Origin: Deltaproteobacteria bacterium
Lineage (GTDB): Bacteria; Desulfobacterota; Desulfomonilia; Desulfomonilales; Desulfomonilaceae
Assembly: GCA_016875095.1 (NCBI GenBank)
Contig: VGSG01000044.1
Span: 1-34,627, forward strand
Reading direction: 5' to 3'
DNA: 34,627 bases
Each line of letters opens with the position of its first letter. The first letter of the stretch is position 1. The position numbers and the translations under genes were made by a program. The notes under the pieces are model-generated. The model was not told the DNA's origin. It saw only the letters and a program-made list of their open reading frames with translations, and made no database searches. Shown one piece after another: positions 22,667-30,356 of this stretch.

Positions 22667-24100
22667 TTACATCGCCAGCGCCAGGCCTCCGGTCATAACG
22701 ACTTCGGCCGCTCTGGCCGCCGCGCTGCTCGCCTGAGCCACGGATTCGGGGATGTCGAGCGGTCCTTGCGCGCATCCGCACGAGAAGATCCCGGGCACGC
22801 TGGTGTCTAGCGGCCTGTTGGGATGAGTCTTGATGAAGTTATTCTCATCCAGCTCAACCCCGAGCATCTCAGCCAGCGGATTAACGCCTTTGGGCGCGGA
22901 GCACGCGGTGGCCAGGATCACCATGTCCAGCGTCATGCTCTTGACTCGTCGCTCTTCGGTATCCTCGTAATAGACGATCGGGTTGTGCTCGTCGTCCTCC
23001 AGGATCTCCGCGACCCGGCCTCGGACGTACTTCAAGCCCGAAACCTTTTCCCCACGGACCTTGTATTCCTCAAAGCCTTTTCCCACGGTCCGCAAGTCCA
23101 TGTAGAAGATGTACGACTCGGTCTGCGGCTCGTGCTCCTTGGCGATGATCGCTTCCTTGATGGAATGCATGCAGCAGAAGCTGGAGCAATACTTGTGGAA
23201 GCGGAAATCCCTTGAGCCCACACATTGGATGAACCCGAGTTTCGTGGCGGTGTGATGCTTGTGAATCTGGGCTTCCAGCCACTTCAATTCAGCCTGAAAC
23301 CGGCCGAGATTTTCCATATCCTGATCCGTCTCGGCCTTCTTGATCCGCTTGGCAAGCTCTCTCACGCGGGCTTCCGCACGGATCGTGGAAGGCCGAGTCA
23401 GATGCCCTTTCGTGGGGCCGCCTGCGCTGAGCAAGCGCTCCATCTCAAGCGCGGAAATGACGTTCGGCAGTCGCCCATATCCGTATTCGGAAATCCGCGT
23501 GGCATCGAAGAGTTCGTACCCGGTCGATATGATTACCGCGGCCACATTGAGATCGACGAATTTCTCCTTTTGTTCGTAGTCGATCGCCTTTGCCTGGCAA
23601 GTTTTCGCGCAAACGCCGCACTTCTTGCCCTGAAAGATCCGGCAATGTGTCGGATCTATCGTGTATACGGACGGGATGCCCTGGGCATAATCCTTATAGA
23701 TGGCTTTGTGTTCGTCCAGGCCGAAGTTGAATTCGTTCGGGACTTTGGTGGGGCACTTTTCCGCGCACGCGCCGCACGCTGTGCAGCGGGAAGCTTCCAC
23801 GTACCGGGGCTTTTGTCGCACGCGGGCTCGGAAATCGCCTACTTGACCGGAGAACTCGATCAGTTCGCTGTAAGCCAGGAGATTTATCTTGGGATGTCGA
23901 CCGACATCCAGCAGCTTAGGCGACAGAATTCATATGGTGCAGTCATTGGTCGGAAAGGTCTTGTCCAGTTGGGCCATCTTGCCGCCAATACTCGGGTTCT
24001 TTTCCACCAGATGCGCTTGCAGGCCCATGTCTCCCAGGTCGAGAGCTGCCTGCATTCCGGCGATGCCGCCGCCGATGATCAATACGTCCTTTGAAGCCAT
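22667..24100 (-). CDS. hdrA: HdrA, N-terminal half, selenocysteine-containing
   Basis: A 477-residue protein when the TGA at 23930-23932 is decoded as selenocysteine (residue 57). The order is an FAD-binding motif [11 protein letters not shown] (7-16), [16 protein letters not shown] where C54 and Sec57 replace the CxxC of the paralogues, a [4Fe-4S] motif [11 protein letters not shown] (106-116), a second Cys group CGVCAKTC, then FIQCVGSRD and a C-terminal [11 protein letters not shown] segment. Residues about 240-285 form a charged, probably coiled-coil insertion missing from the other HdrA copies. Methanococcus HdrA is a known selenoprotein. Sequence on both sides of the TGA matches HdrA without any frame change. 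ATG 24100 follows GGAAGG. The C-terminal half is the next gene. Confidence 0.92.
23892..23909 (-). promoter_or_regulatory. Putative SECIS hairpin, HdrA N-terminal gene
   Basis: On the minus strand GGATGTC-GGTC-GACATCC makes a perfect 7-bp stem with a 4-base loop containing G, starting 20 nt after the TGA, as expected of a bacterial SECIS. Confidence 0.7.
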
Positions 24101-24157
24101 CTCCTTACCTTCCGCACGGCGCCGCTCCAAGTAAAGGCGCCGATTCAGTCGCTTTCA

Positions 24158-25288
24158 TCACACTTTGAGCGAACGGGCCAGAAGATCGTTTAGGTCCACG
24201 ATCTTCAGGTCCATCTCTACGTCCCGCAGAGCGCAATTCAGATGGAGCCTGCACTTGGAGCACGCGGTCACCAGATGACCCGCGCCTGAGGCGATTGCTT
24301 CTCGAAGTCGGGATTTCTGGATCTCTTTCGAGCAACTGGAGCAGCTCATCCACGCGCTCGTGCCGCAACAGATACCGTTCTCTCGATTGTGTTCCATCTC
24401 GATGAGCTTCAGCCCGGGCACGCCCTGCAAGAGAGCGCGAGGCGCATCCATGATGCCGGCCTGTCTTCCCAGACGACAGGGATCGTGGAAGGTGTAAACG
24501 CCGTCCAAGGGCTCGAAACCGAAGCGTCCCCGCTCGAACTCCTTTGCCAACAGCTCGTAGAAATGGACCACTTCAAAGTCCACTTCACCGATCACTTCCG
24601 GATAATACTTCTTAAAGGTTTGGTACCCTTCGGGGCACTGGAAGACCACCCGCTTGCATCCCAGGCTTTTGATCAGATCCACATTGAGTCGCGCGAGCTT
24701 CGCGAAATTCTCGTAGTCGCCGTTCCACATCAAATCGTGTCCGCAGCAGCGCTCGTCGTCATGGACCACCGGTTCGATTCCGATGGCGTTGAGCGCCTTG
24801 AGCACGCCGCGGGGGCCTTCCATCACGTCAATCGCCCAGTCTTCACGGAATTCCACATCGAAGTAGGGCGCGCATCCCACAAAGTAATAGGTGTCACCCG
24901 ATTCTGCGATCTTGCCCGCTTCTCTTGCCCAGTCGGTCTTGTTCTGCTTTACGTCGAGGGTCTGGAGCCGCATGACGCCCTGGAACAGGCCACGGTGGGC
25001 CGGAACGCCGCTGTGACCCTCGGTGACGGCCGCTTTTCGGACCTGGCGGACGAATTCGGGGTAATCGATCTTGGATGGGCAGCGTGCGCTGCACTGACCG
25101 CACGAAAGGCAGGACCATATATTAACGTCGTCATATGGGTTTTCCGCCTCTTCGATAAGGACTTTTTCCACCATCAAACGAGGCGAGAAATCCTGGGTCA
25201 CTCGGGAAACAGGGCAACTCCCGGTGCAAATACCGCAGTCAAGGCAATAGTAGGCTTGGGTCCTGTTGACGATTTCCGAGATGGTCAT
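24158..25288 (-). CDS. HdrC-HdrB fusion (HdrD-like) with a degenerate first CCG domain
   Basis: A 376-residue fusion. The HdrC part has two [4Fe-4S] motifs, C15-x2-C18-x2-C21-x3-C25 and C60-x2-C63-x2-C66-x3-C70. The HdrB part has two CCG domains, which in HdrB hold noncubane clusters that cleave disulfides. The second is complete (C271, C307-C308, C343-x2-C346). The first has C139 and C181-C182 but ends CPEG instead of CPxC, so one ligand is missing. The ATG at 25288 overlaps the TGA of the MvhD gene (ATGA), so translation is coupled. It is a paralogue of the separate HdrB and HdrC encoded further upstream, suggesting a second, different catalytic module in the same cluster. Substrate is unknown. 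Confidence 0.88.
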   Translation of the reverse strand: MTISEIVNRTQAYYCLDCGICTGSCPVSRVTQDFSPRLMVEKVLIEEAENPYDDVNIWSCLSCGQCSARCPSKIDYPEFVRQVRKAAVTEGHSGVPAHRGLFQGVMRLQTLDVKQNKTDWAREAGKIAESGDTYYFVGCAPYFDVEFREDWAIDVMEGPRGVLKALNAIGIEPVVHDDERCCGHDLMWNGDYENFAKLARLNVDLIKSLGCKRVVFQCPEGYQTFKKYYPEVIGEVDFEVVHFYELLAKEFERGRFGFEPLDGVYTFHDPCRLGRQAGIMDAPRALLQGVPGLKLIEMEHNRENGICCGTSAWMSCSSCSKEIQKSRLREAIASGAGHLVTACSKCRLHLNCALRDVEMDLKIVDLNDLLARSLKV

Positions 25289-25713
25289 GCCGCGGTCTCC
25301 CTCCGAGCCAGGGGACTCTGTCCGAGCTTCCGGATATCCTCGGTAAACTCGCGAATCACTTCTGCAAAGCGCTGCCCTTCTGAGGCGGATATCCATTCCC
25401 GTCGAAGTCGGTCGTCTTCAATCCCAAGCAGCTTCATGACCTCTCGGGTCTTATCGATCACTTTCTGCGCTTTCACATTACCTTCCAGGTAATGGCATTC
25501 TCCGATGTGTCAACCGGTTACCAAGACGCCGTCCGCGCCCTTCTCGAAAGCTTTGAGGATAAATCCCGGGGTCAACATTCCCGAACACATCAGCCGTATC
25601 AGGCGGATGCTGGGGGGATACTGTAAGCGGCTCACCCCTGCCAGGTCCGCTCCGGCGTACGAACACCAGTTGCACGCGAAGGCAATGATCTTCGGATTGA
25701 AGTCTGTAACCAT
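25285..25713 (-). CDS. mvhD: MvhD-like [2Fe-2S] subunit, selenocysteine-containing (copy 2)
   Basis: A 142-residue protein with the in-frame TGA at 25510-25512 read as selenocysteine (residue 68). Ligand candidates are C14 and C17 ([21 protein letters not shown]), C43, Sec68 and C73 ([14 protein letters not shown]). The sequence past the TGA is a normal MvhD C-terminus ([18 protein letters not shown]). It shares every key residue with copy 1 at 20227 but differs along its length, so the two are old paralogues, not a recent duplication. A 7-bp hairpin begins 15 nt after the TGA. It lies 45 bp after the full-length HdrA gene and overlaps the HdrC-HdrB fusion gene by four bases, so these three proteins probably form one unit. 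Confidence 0.93.
25476..25494 (-). promoter_or_regulatory. Putative SECIS hairpin, MvhD copy 2
   Basis: On the minus strand CATTACC-TGGAA-GGTAATG is a perfect 7-bp stem starting 15 nt after the TGA. Stem bases are shared with the copy 1 hairpin; the loop differs. Confidence 0.7.
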
Positions 25714-25758
25714 CTCGGCTCCGGAAAAAAAACGTTACTTTCAGGTCATCAAATGGCG

Positions 25759-28700
25759 CTACGCGAGCGCGGCGTCGATCATGTCCGAAAGCTGCTCTTC
25801 CTTAAAGTGCCGAACAGCCGCCGCGCCAGTGGGGCACGCGACTGCGCACGCGCCGCAACCCTTGCACAGCGCGGGATTCACCGCGGATTTCATAGCGCCC
25901 GCGATCGCTTCCACCAGTTCCGGCGCATGGAAGGGGCACACCTCGACACAGCGGCCGCACCCTCGGCAGAGGAACTCATCCACCACTGAAATCATGCCGG
26001 GCGCGTCCACATACCCGCGGGCGAGAACTTGAGACGCATGAGAGCCGGCTGCTTCAGCCTGGGCGATGGTTTCATCCAGGGGTTTGGGATAATGAGCCAA
26101 CCCCGCCAGGAATACGCCGTCCGTGGCAAAATCCACCGGCCGAAGCTTCATATGCGCTTCCAGGAAGTATCCGTCTTCGTTCGTGGAAAGCTTGTACAGA
26201 CGGGCCAGTTCCTTGTTGTACTCGTCCGGTATGATCGCGGCCGCGAGCGCCACGCTGTCGGCTTCCAGTGTGACCGGCTCGTCGAGCACAGGGTCCTTGA
26301 CCTTGATCGCGATCTTGCGCCCAAGTTCCAGCAAGGGAGGATCTTCCGGCTCGTACCGGATAAAGACCACGCCCAGTTTCCTTGCCTTCTCGTAATAAGG
26401 CTCATTGAGGCCGTACGTGCGGATGTCTCGATACAGAACGAACACCTTCGCGTCAAGATTAGCTTGCTTCAGGGCCACCGCGTCCTTGACCGTGTGCGCG
26501 CAACAGACCTTACTGCACCACGGCCGCTCTGCGCACCGCGAACCCACGCACTGGATGAAGACCGTGGTACCTGCCTTCATCACCGCAGGATCGTGCGATC
26601 TCATGGCTTCGCTCATCTCCAGATGGGTCCTGATCCGAGTATCCTGTCCGTAAGCGTACACATCCGGCTTCCATTCGTGCGCGCCCGTGGCTACCACCAC
26701 AACGCCGTGTTCGATGGTCTCCGGCGCGGCCGCGCCCGAAGAGACAGTGGTCCTGAATTTGCCGATGAAGCCCTCCACATTCTGAATGGTCGCGTTGAAA
26801 CGCACGGAGATCTTCTCGTGAGCCGTCACCCGCTGAATCAGGCTTTGCAGGAAAGGCTGCACCTCCTCGCCTTTGATGGTATGGGCCAGCCTCAGCGCGT
26901 TACCTCCCAGAGCGTCCGTCTTCTCGAGAAGGTGAACCGGGAAGCCCTGGTCAGCCAGATTAACGGCCGCGGTCATGCCCGCGACGCCACCGCCGATGAC
27001 CAGACCCGCCTGGATCATCGGGAGACGCTGATCGTCAACCTTTTCGAGCTGAGTTGACCGGGCAATGGCCATGCGGATGAGGTCCACGGACTTATCGGTG
27101 GCCTTGGCCTTTTCAGTCATATGAACCCACGAGCAATGCTCACGGATATTGGCCATTTCCACTAGGTACTTGTTGAGCCCTGCTTCTCGCGCGGTCTCCT
27201 GGAAGAGGGGTAGGTGAGTTCGAGGCGTGCACGAGGCAATGACCACGCGGTTGAGGTTGTGCTCCTCAATAAGCTGCTTGATCTGAACCTGGGTGTCCTG
27301 AGAACAGGTAAAGAGGTTCTCGGTCGCGTACACCACGCCGGGGAGTTCCTTAATGCGTTCCACCACGCCGGGCACGTCCACGGTGGCTGCGATATTAATG
27401 CCGCACCTGCACACGAAGACGCCGATCCGCGGCCCTTGACCCTGGACGTCCTTCTCAGGCGGCAGCTCTTTCTCGGTGGTGAGTGTGTTTCGGGCTTCTG
27501 ATAGCATCCGGGTGGCGACTCCCGCGGCCGCGGCGGCCTCCATCACGGTCTGCGGAATATCTTTAGGCGCCTGGAATGCGCCGGCCACCATGATTCCGGG
27601 TCGGGACGCGCTGACCGGTTCAAAGGTTACCGTGTCACAGAAGTTCATCTCGTCGAGGTCGATGTTCAGGAGTCGGGCCGCCTTCACCGTCGATTCGGAA
27701 GGTTTGATCCCCACGGCCAGGACCACCATGTCGAATGTCTCGGAGATGAGCTGATTGTTCTCATTGACGTAGGTGATTTTCAGGTCGCGGCTGAGCGGAT
27801 TCTCCTCCACGCGACTCACCATCGAGCGAATGAAGCGCACGCCGCCCAGGCTCTTGGCGCGTTCGTAGTACTTGTCGAAGTCTTTCCCGTATGCGCGGAT
27901 ATCCATGTAGAAGATAGTGGGTTCAATGCGCGCGTCGTGTTCCCGCGCAATGACCGCTTCTTTGATCGAGGCCATGCAGCATACCGAGCTGCAATGCGGC
28001 ATCCCTTTTCTTCGATCCCGCGAGCCCACGCACTGTATCCAAGCCATCTTGCCGGGGTGTTTGCCGTCCGACGGTCGCTTGATCTCGCCCTGAAACGGTC
28101 CGGATGCGCTCAAGATGCGTTCCATCTCCAAGTTGGTGACCACGTTGGGCATTCTTCCGTGGCCGTATTCAGAGATGTTCGCGGTATTGAACAGTTCGTA
28201 GCCTGGAGCAAGAATCACCGCTCCCACATTGATTTCGGTGACCTTGTCTTGCTGCTCGTAATCAACCGCGCCTGCGGGGCAGACCTTCTTGCATACGCCG
28301 CACTTCTTTCCCTGGAAGGTTCGGCAGCGGTCCGTATCGATGGTGTAAACGGACGGGATGCCCTGGGCATAGTCCTTAAATATGGCTTTGCGCACGTCAT
28401 GGCCCCAGTTGTATTCATTGGGGACCTTGATGGGGCACTTCTCCGCGCAGGTTCCGCAGGACGTGCACTTGACCGGGTCCACATGCCGGGCTCTTTCGCG
28501 GACGGTCACGGAGAAGTTTCCCGGCTCGCCGGTGATGCCTTCGAGCACGCTGTAAGCCATTATTTCGATATTCGGATTCTGGGCCAAGGTCTGCAGCTTT
28601 GGTGAAAAGATGCACGCGGAACAGTCATTCGTGGGGAATGTCTTGTCCAGCATGGCCATCACCCCGCCAATGCAGGGTCGTTCCTCCACCAGATAGACCT

Positions 28701-28791
28701 TGAAGCCGGATTCGGCAAGATCCAGCGACGCCTGAACACCGCCGATTCCCCCTCCCAGCGTCAGGACCGCTCCTATCTTCTTGTGGTCCAC
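25759..28791 (-). CDS. hdrA: Full-length bacterial HdrA (1010 aa), bifurcating flavoprotein
   Basis: Contains both HdrA halves in one chain: an N-terminal FAD motif (LGGGIGGVQA, 12-21), NDC-SAC-IFSPKL with C57 and C60 (the position that is Sec in the half-size copy), a ferredoxin motif CTSCGTCAEKC (109-119), a second Cys group CGVCKKVC (164-171), [10 protein letters not shown], then from about residue 455 the IGVFVCRCGINIA domain, a second FAD motif [27 protein letters not shown] and two C-terminal [4Fe-4S] motifs (CRGCGRCVEVCP, CKGCGACAVACP). HdrA is the flavin site where electrons of different potential are split or joined with ferredoxin as partner. Start is GTG 28791, eight bases after GGAG. 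It sits between HdrB and MvhD genes, as expected for a core complex. Confidence 0.93.
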   Translation of the reverse strand: MDHKKIGAVLTLGGGIGGVQASLDLAESGFKVYLVEERPCIGGVMAMLDKTFPTNDCSACIFSPKLQTLAQNPNIEIMAYSVLEGITGEPGNFSVTVRERARHVDPVKCTSCGTCAEKCPIKVPNEYNWGHDVRKAIFKDYAQGIPSVYTIDTDRCRTFQGKKCGVCKKVCPAGAVDYEQQDKVTEINVGAVILAPGYELFNTANISEYGHGRMPNVVTNLEMERILSASGPFQGEIKRPSDGKHPGKMAWIQCVGSRDRRKGMPHCSSVCCMASIKEAVIAREHDARIEPTIFYMDIRAYGKDFDKYYERAKSLGGVRFIRSMVSRVEENPLSRDLKITYVNENNQLISETFDMVVLAVGIKPSESTVKAARLLNIDLDEMNFCDTVTFEPVSASRPGIMVAGAFQAPKDIPQTVMEAAAAAGVATRMLSEARNTLTTEKELPPEKDVQGQGPRIGVFVCRCGINIAATVDVPGVVERIKELPGVVYATENLFTCSQDTQVQIKQLIEEHNLNRVVIASCTPRTHLPLFQETAREAGLNKYLVEMANIREHCSWVHMTEKAKATDKSVDLIRMAIARSTQLEKVDDQRLPMIQAGLVIGGGVAGMTAAVNLADQGFPVHLLEKTDALGGNALRLAHTIKGEEVQPFLQSLIQRVTAHEKISVRFNATIQNVEGFIGKFRTTVSSGAAAPETIEHGVVVVATGAHEWKPDVYAYGQDTRIRTHLEMSEAMRSHDPAVMKAGTTVFIQCVGSRCAERPWCSKVCCAHTVKDAVALKQANLDAKVFVLYRDIRTYGLNEPYYEKARKLGVVFIRYEPEDPPLLELGRKIAIKVKDPVLDEPVTLEADSVALAAAIIPDEYNKELARLYKLSTNEDGYFLEAHMKLRPVDFATDGVFLAGLAHYPKPLDETIAQAEAAGSHASQVLARGYVDAPGMISVVDEFLCRGCGRCVEVCPFHAPELVEAIAGAMKSAVNPALCKGCGACAVACPTGAAAVRHFKEEQLSDMIDAALA

Positions 28792-28847
28792 GGCGAGTCT
28801 CCGTCTACACTATTCAAAATCACCAGCCTCCGTAGCTTCGGCTGAAC

Positions 28848-29699
28848 TCAGATGAGCCCTTTGGACGCCAGTATTCTCTCAGGAGAGACCAGGTGCTTGC
28901 CAAACCAGCTCCGGGCCTGGGGATTCCCAAGGGCGACACCCATAAGCTCCGTCAGGTACACGATCGGTATCTGATACGCGTGCCCTGTTTCCCTGGAGAT
29001 GTCTTCTTGTCGGGTATCCAGGTTCGCCTGGCACATGGGGCAGAAAGTAACCATCACGTCCGCATCTACCATGAGCGCCATGTCCAGGAGCTTGCGAGAA
29101 AGCTTGAGCACCAGGTCCGTCCGCGTCAAGGCTAAAGAGCCCCCGCAGCAGTCCGTCTTGTACGGCCAGTCGAGAACCTCGGCGCCGAGGGCTTCCAGCA
29201 GACGGTCCATCTCCATCGGGTTCTCCGGGTCGGCAGGCTGGAGGATCTCCGGCGGTCGCACGGCAAGACAGCCGTAATACGGGACCACCCGCAACCCTTC
29301 CAACGGCTTGACGACCTTGGACTTCAGCGCGGCTCGCAGCTCGTCGCGGTGGAAGAGCTCCAGACCGGAGAGCACCTTGATCTCGCCCTTGAAGGGAAAA
29401 TCCCGCCTGAGGGCTTCGTCTTCACCGATACGATGCGCGGCGGCTTTGAGCCGCAGATGGCACGCGGCGCAGGGCGCGACCACATCCCGGGCCAACTCCT
29501 CGGCCAACAGAAGATCGCGGGCCGGGAGAGCGCTCTCCAGGTACGCATCCACCATGTGTGCGGACGATGCGCCACAACAGGTCCAATCAGGCAGTTCTTT
29601 CAGCGTTATTCCCAGCGCAGACGCCGCATTGGTAAACGACTCGTTCAGCTCCTGCGCAGATCCTGTCAACGTGCATCCCGGATAATAACTGAGCTCCAT
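28848..29699 (-). CDS. hdrB: HdrB-like subunit
   Basis: A 283-residue HdrB with two complete CCG domains: C9, C41-C42, C77-x2-C80 and C144, C184-C185, C220-x2-C223. In methanogens these hold two noncubane [4Fe-4S] clusters that reduce the CoM-S-S-CoB heterodisulfide. Bacteria lack these thiols, so the true acceptor is unknown; proposed partners in sulfate reducers include DsrC-type disulfides, and none is encoded here. ATG 29699 follows GGAAGGAA. It lies 16 bp after hdrC and 56 bp before the full-length hdrA. Confidence 0.93.
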   Translation of the reverse strand: MELSYYPGCTLTGSAQELNESFTNAASALGITLKELPDWTCCGASSAHMVDAYLESALPARDLLLAEELARDVVAPCAACHLRLKAAAHRIGEDEALRRDFPFKGEIKVLSGLELFHRDELRAALKSKVVKPLEGLRVVPYYGCLAVRPPEILQPADPENPMEMDRLLEALGAEVLDWPYKTDCCGGSLALTRTDLVLKLSRKLLDMALMVDADVMVTFCPMCQANLDTRQEDISRETGHAYQIPIVYLTELMGVALGNPQARSWFGKHLVSPERILASKGLI

Positions 29700-29715
29700 G
29701 TCGGTTCCTTCCCGG

Positions 29716-30264
29716 CTACTTGAGCGAAGATTTCTTGAAGATCTCTTTCACGGCGTTGTTCCCGAAGGGAAATTTGGGCATGATATGCATCTTCCCCTTG
29801 CGGAACATTTCCAAGCCCAGCTTCATATCGGCGAACCAGGTCTTGGTCTTCATCTTGTACATCCCTACCAAGGAGAGTTCATGCACTCGGCCGAACCGGC
29901 GAACATTCTGCATAAACGTGGTGTGGAACGCGGGCACCTGGGGCTGCTGGGTCTCAATCTTGCCTGCCACCACTTGGTGTCGGATATGATCCAGAAGCGC
30001 GGGCACGTCGATCCCGTTCGGGCATCTCGCGCCGCACGTATGACACGTGAGGCACAGCCAGATGCTCTGGGAAGAGACAATCCGCTCCACATCACCCAGA
30101 ACCCCCAGCCTCACCATCTGATGCGGCAGGAGATCCATTTCCGACGCCACGGGGCATCCCGCGGAACATTTCCCGCACTGGTAACACCCGTTGATAACCG
30201 ATGCCAGCTCACCCGCGGGAGCTGTCACCTTGCCACTGGAAGCACGCATGTTTGACTGTTCCAT
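29716..30264 (-). CDS. hdrC: HdrC-like subunit
   Basis: A 182-residue protein with two [4Fe-4S] motifs, C27-x2-C30-x2-C33-x3-C37 and C71-x2-C74-x2-C77-x3-C81, in the usual HdrC arrangement, then a basic helical C-terminus. It passes electrons from HdrA to HdrB. There is no membrane segment, so the complex is predicted to be cytoplasmic. Start is uncertain between ATG 30264 (GGAG immediately adjacent) and ATG 30249. It begins 92 bp after the HdrA-GltD fusion gene and is followed closely by hdrB. Confidence 0.92.
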   Translation of the reverse strand: MEQSNMRASSGKVTAPAGELASVINGCYQCGKCSAGCPVASEMDLLPHQMVRLGVLGDVERIVSSQSIWLCLTCHTCGARCPNGIDVPALLDHIRHQVVAGKIETQQPQVPAFHTTFMQNVRRFGRVHELSLVGMYKMKTKTWFADMKLGLEMFRKGKMHIMPKFPFGNNAVKEIFKKSSLK

Positions 30265-30356
30265 CTCCTTCTCCCTGACGACCGAGCGCCTTTGAAGCGC
30301 GCCGGTGGATCATCATCTTCTCAGGTCGTTTCGAGGATGCCTTGACATAAGCCTCG

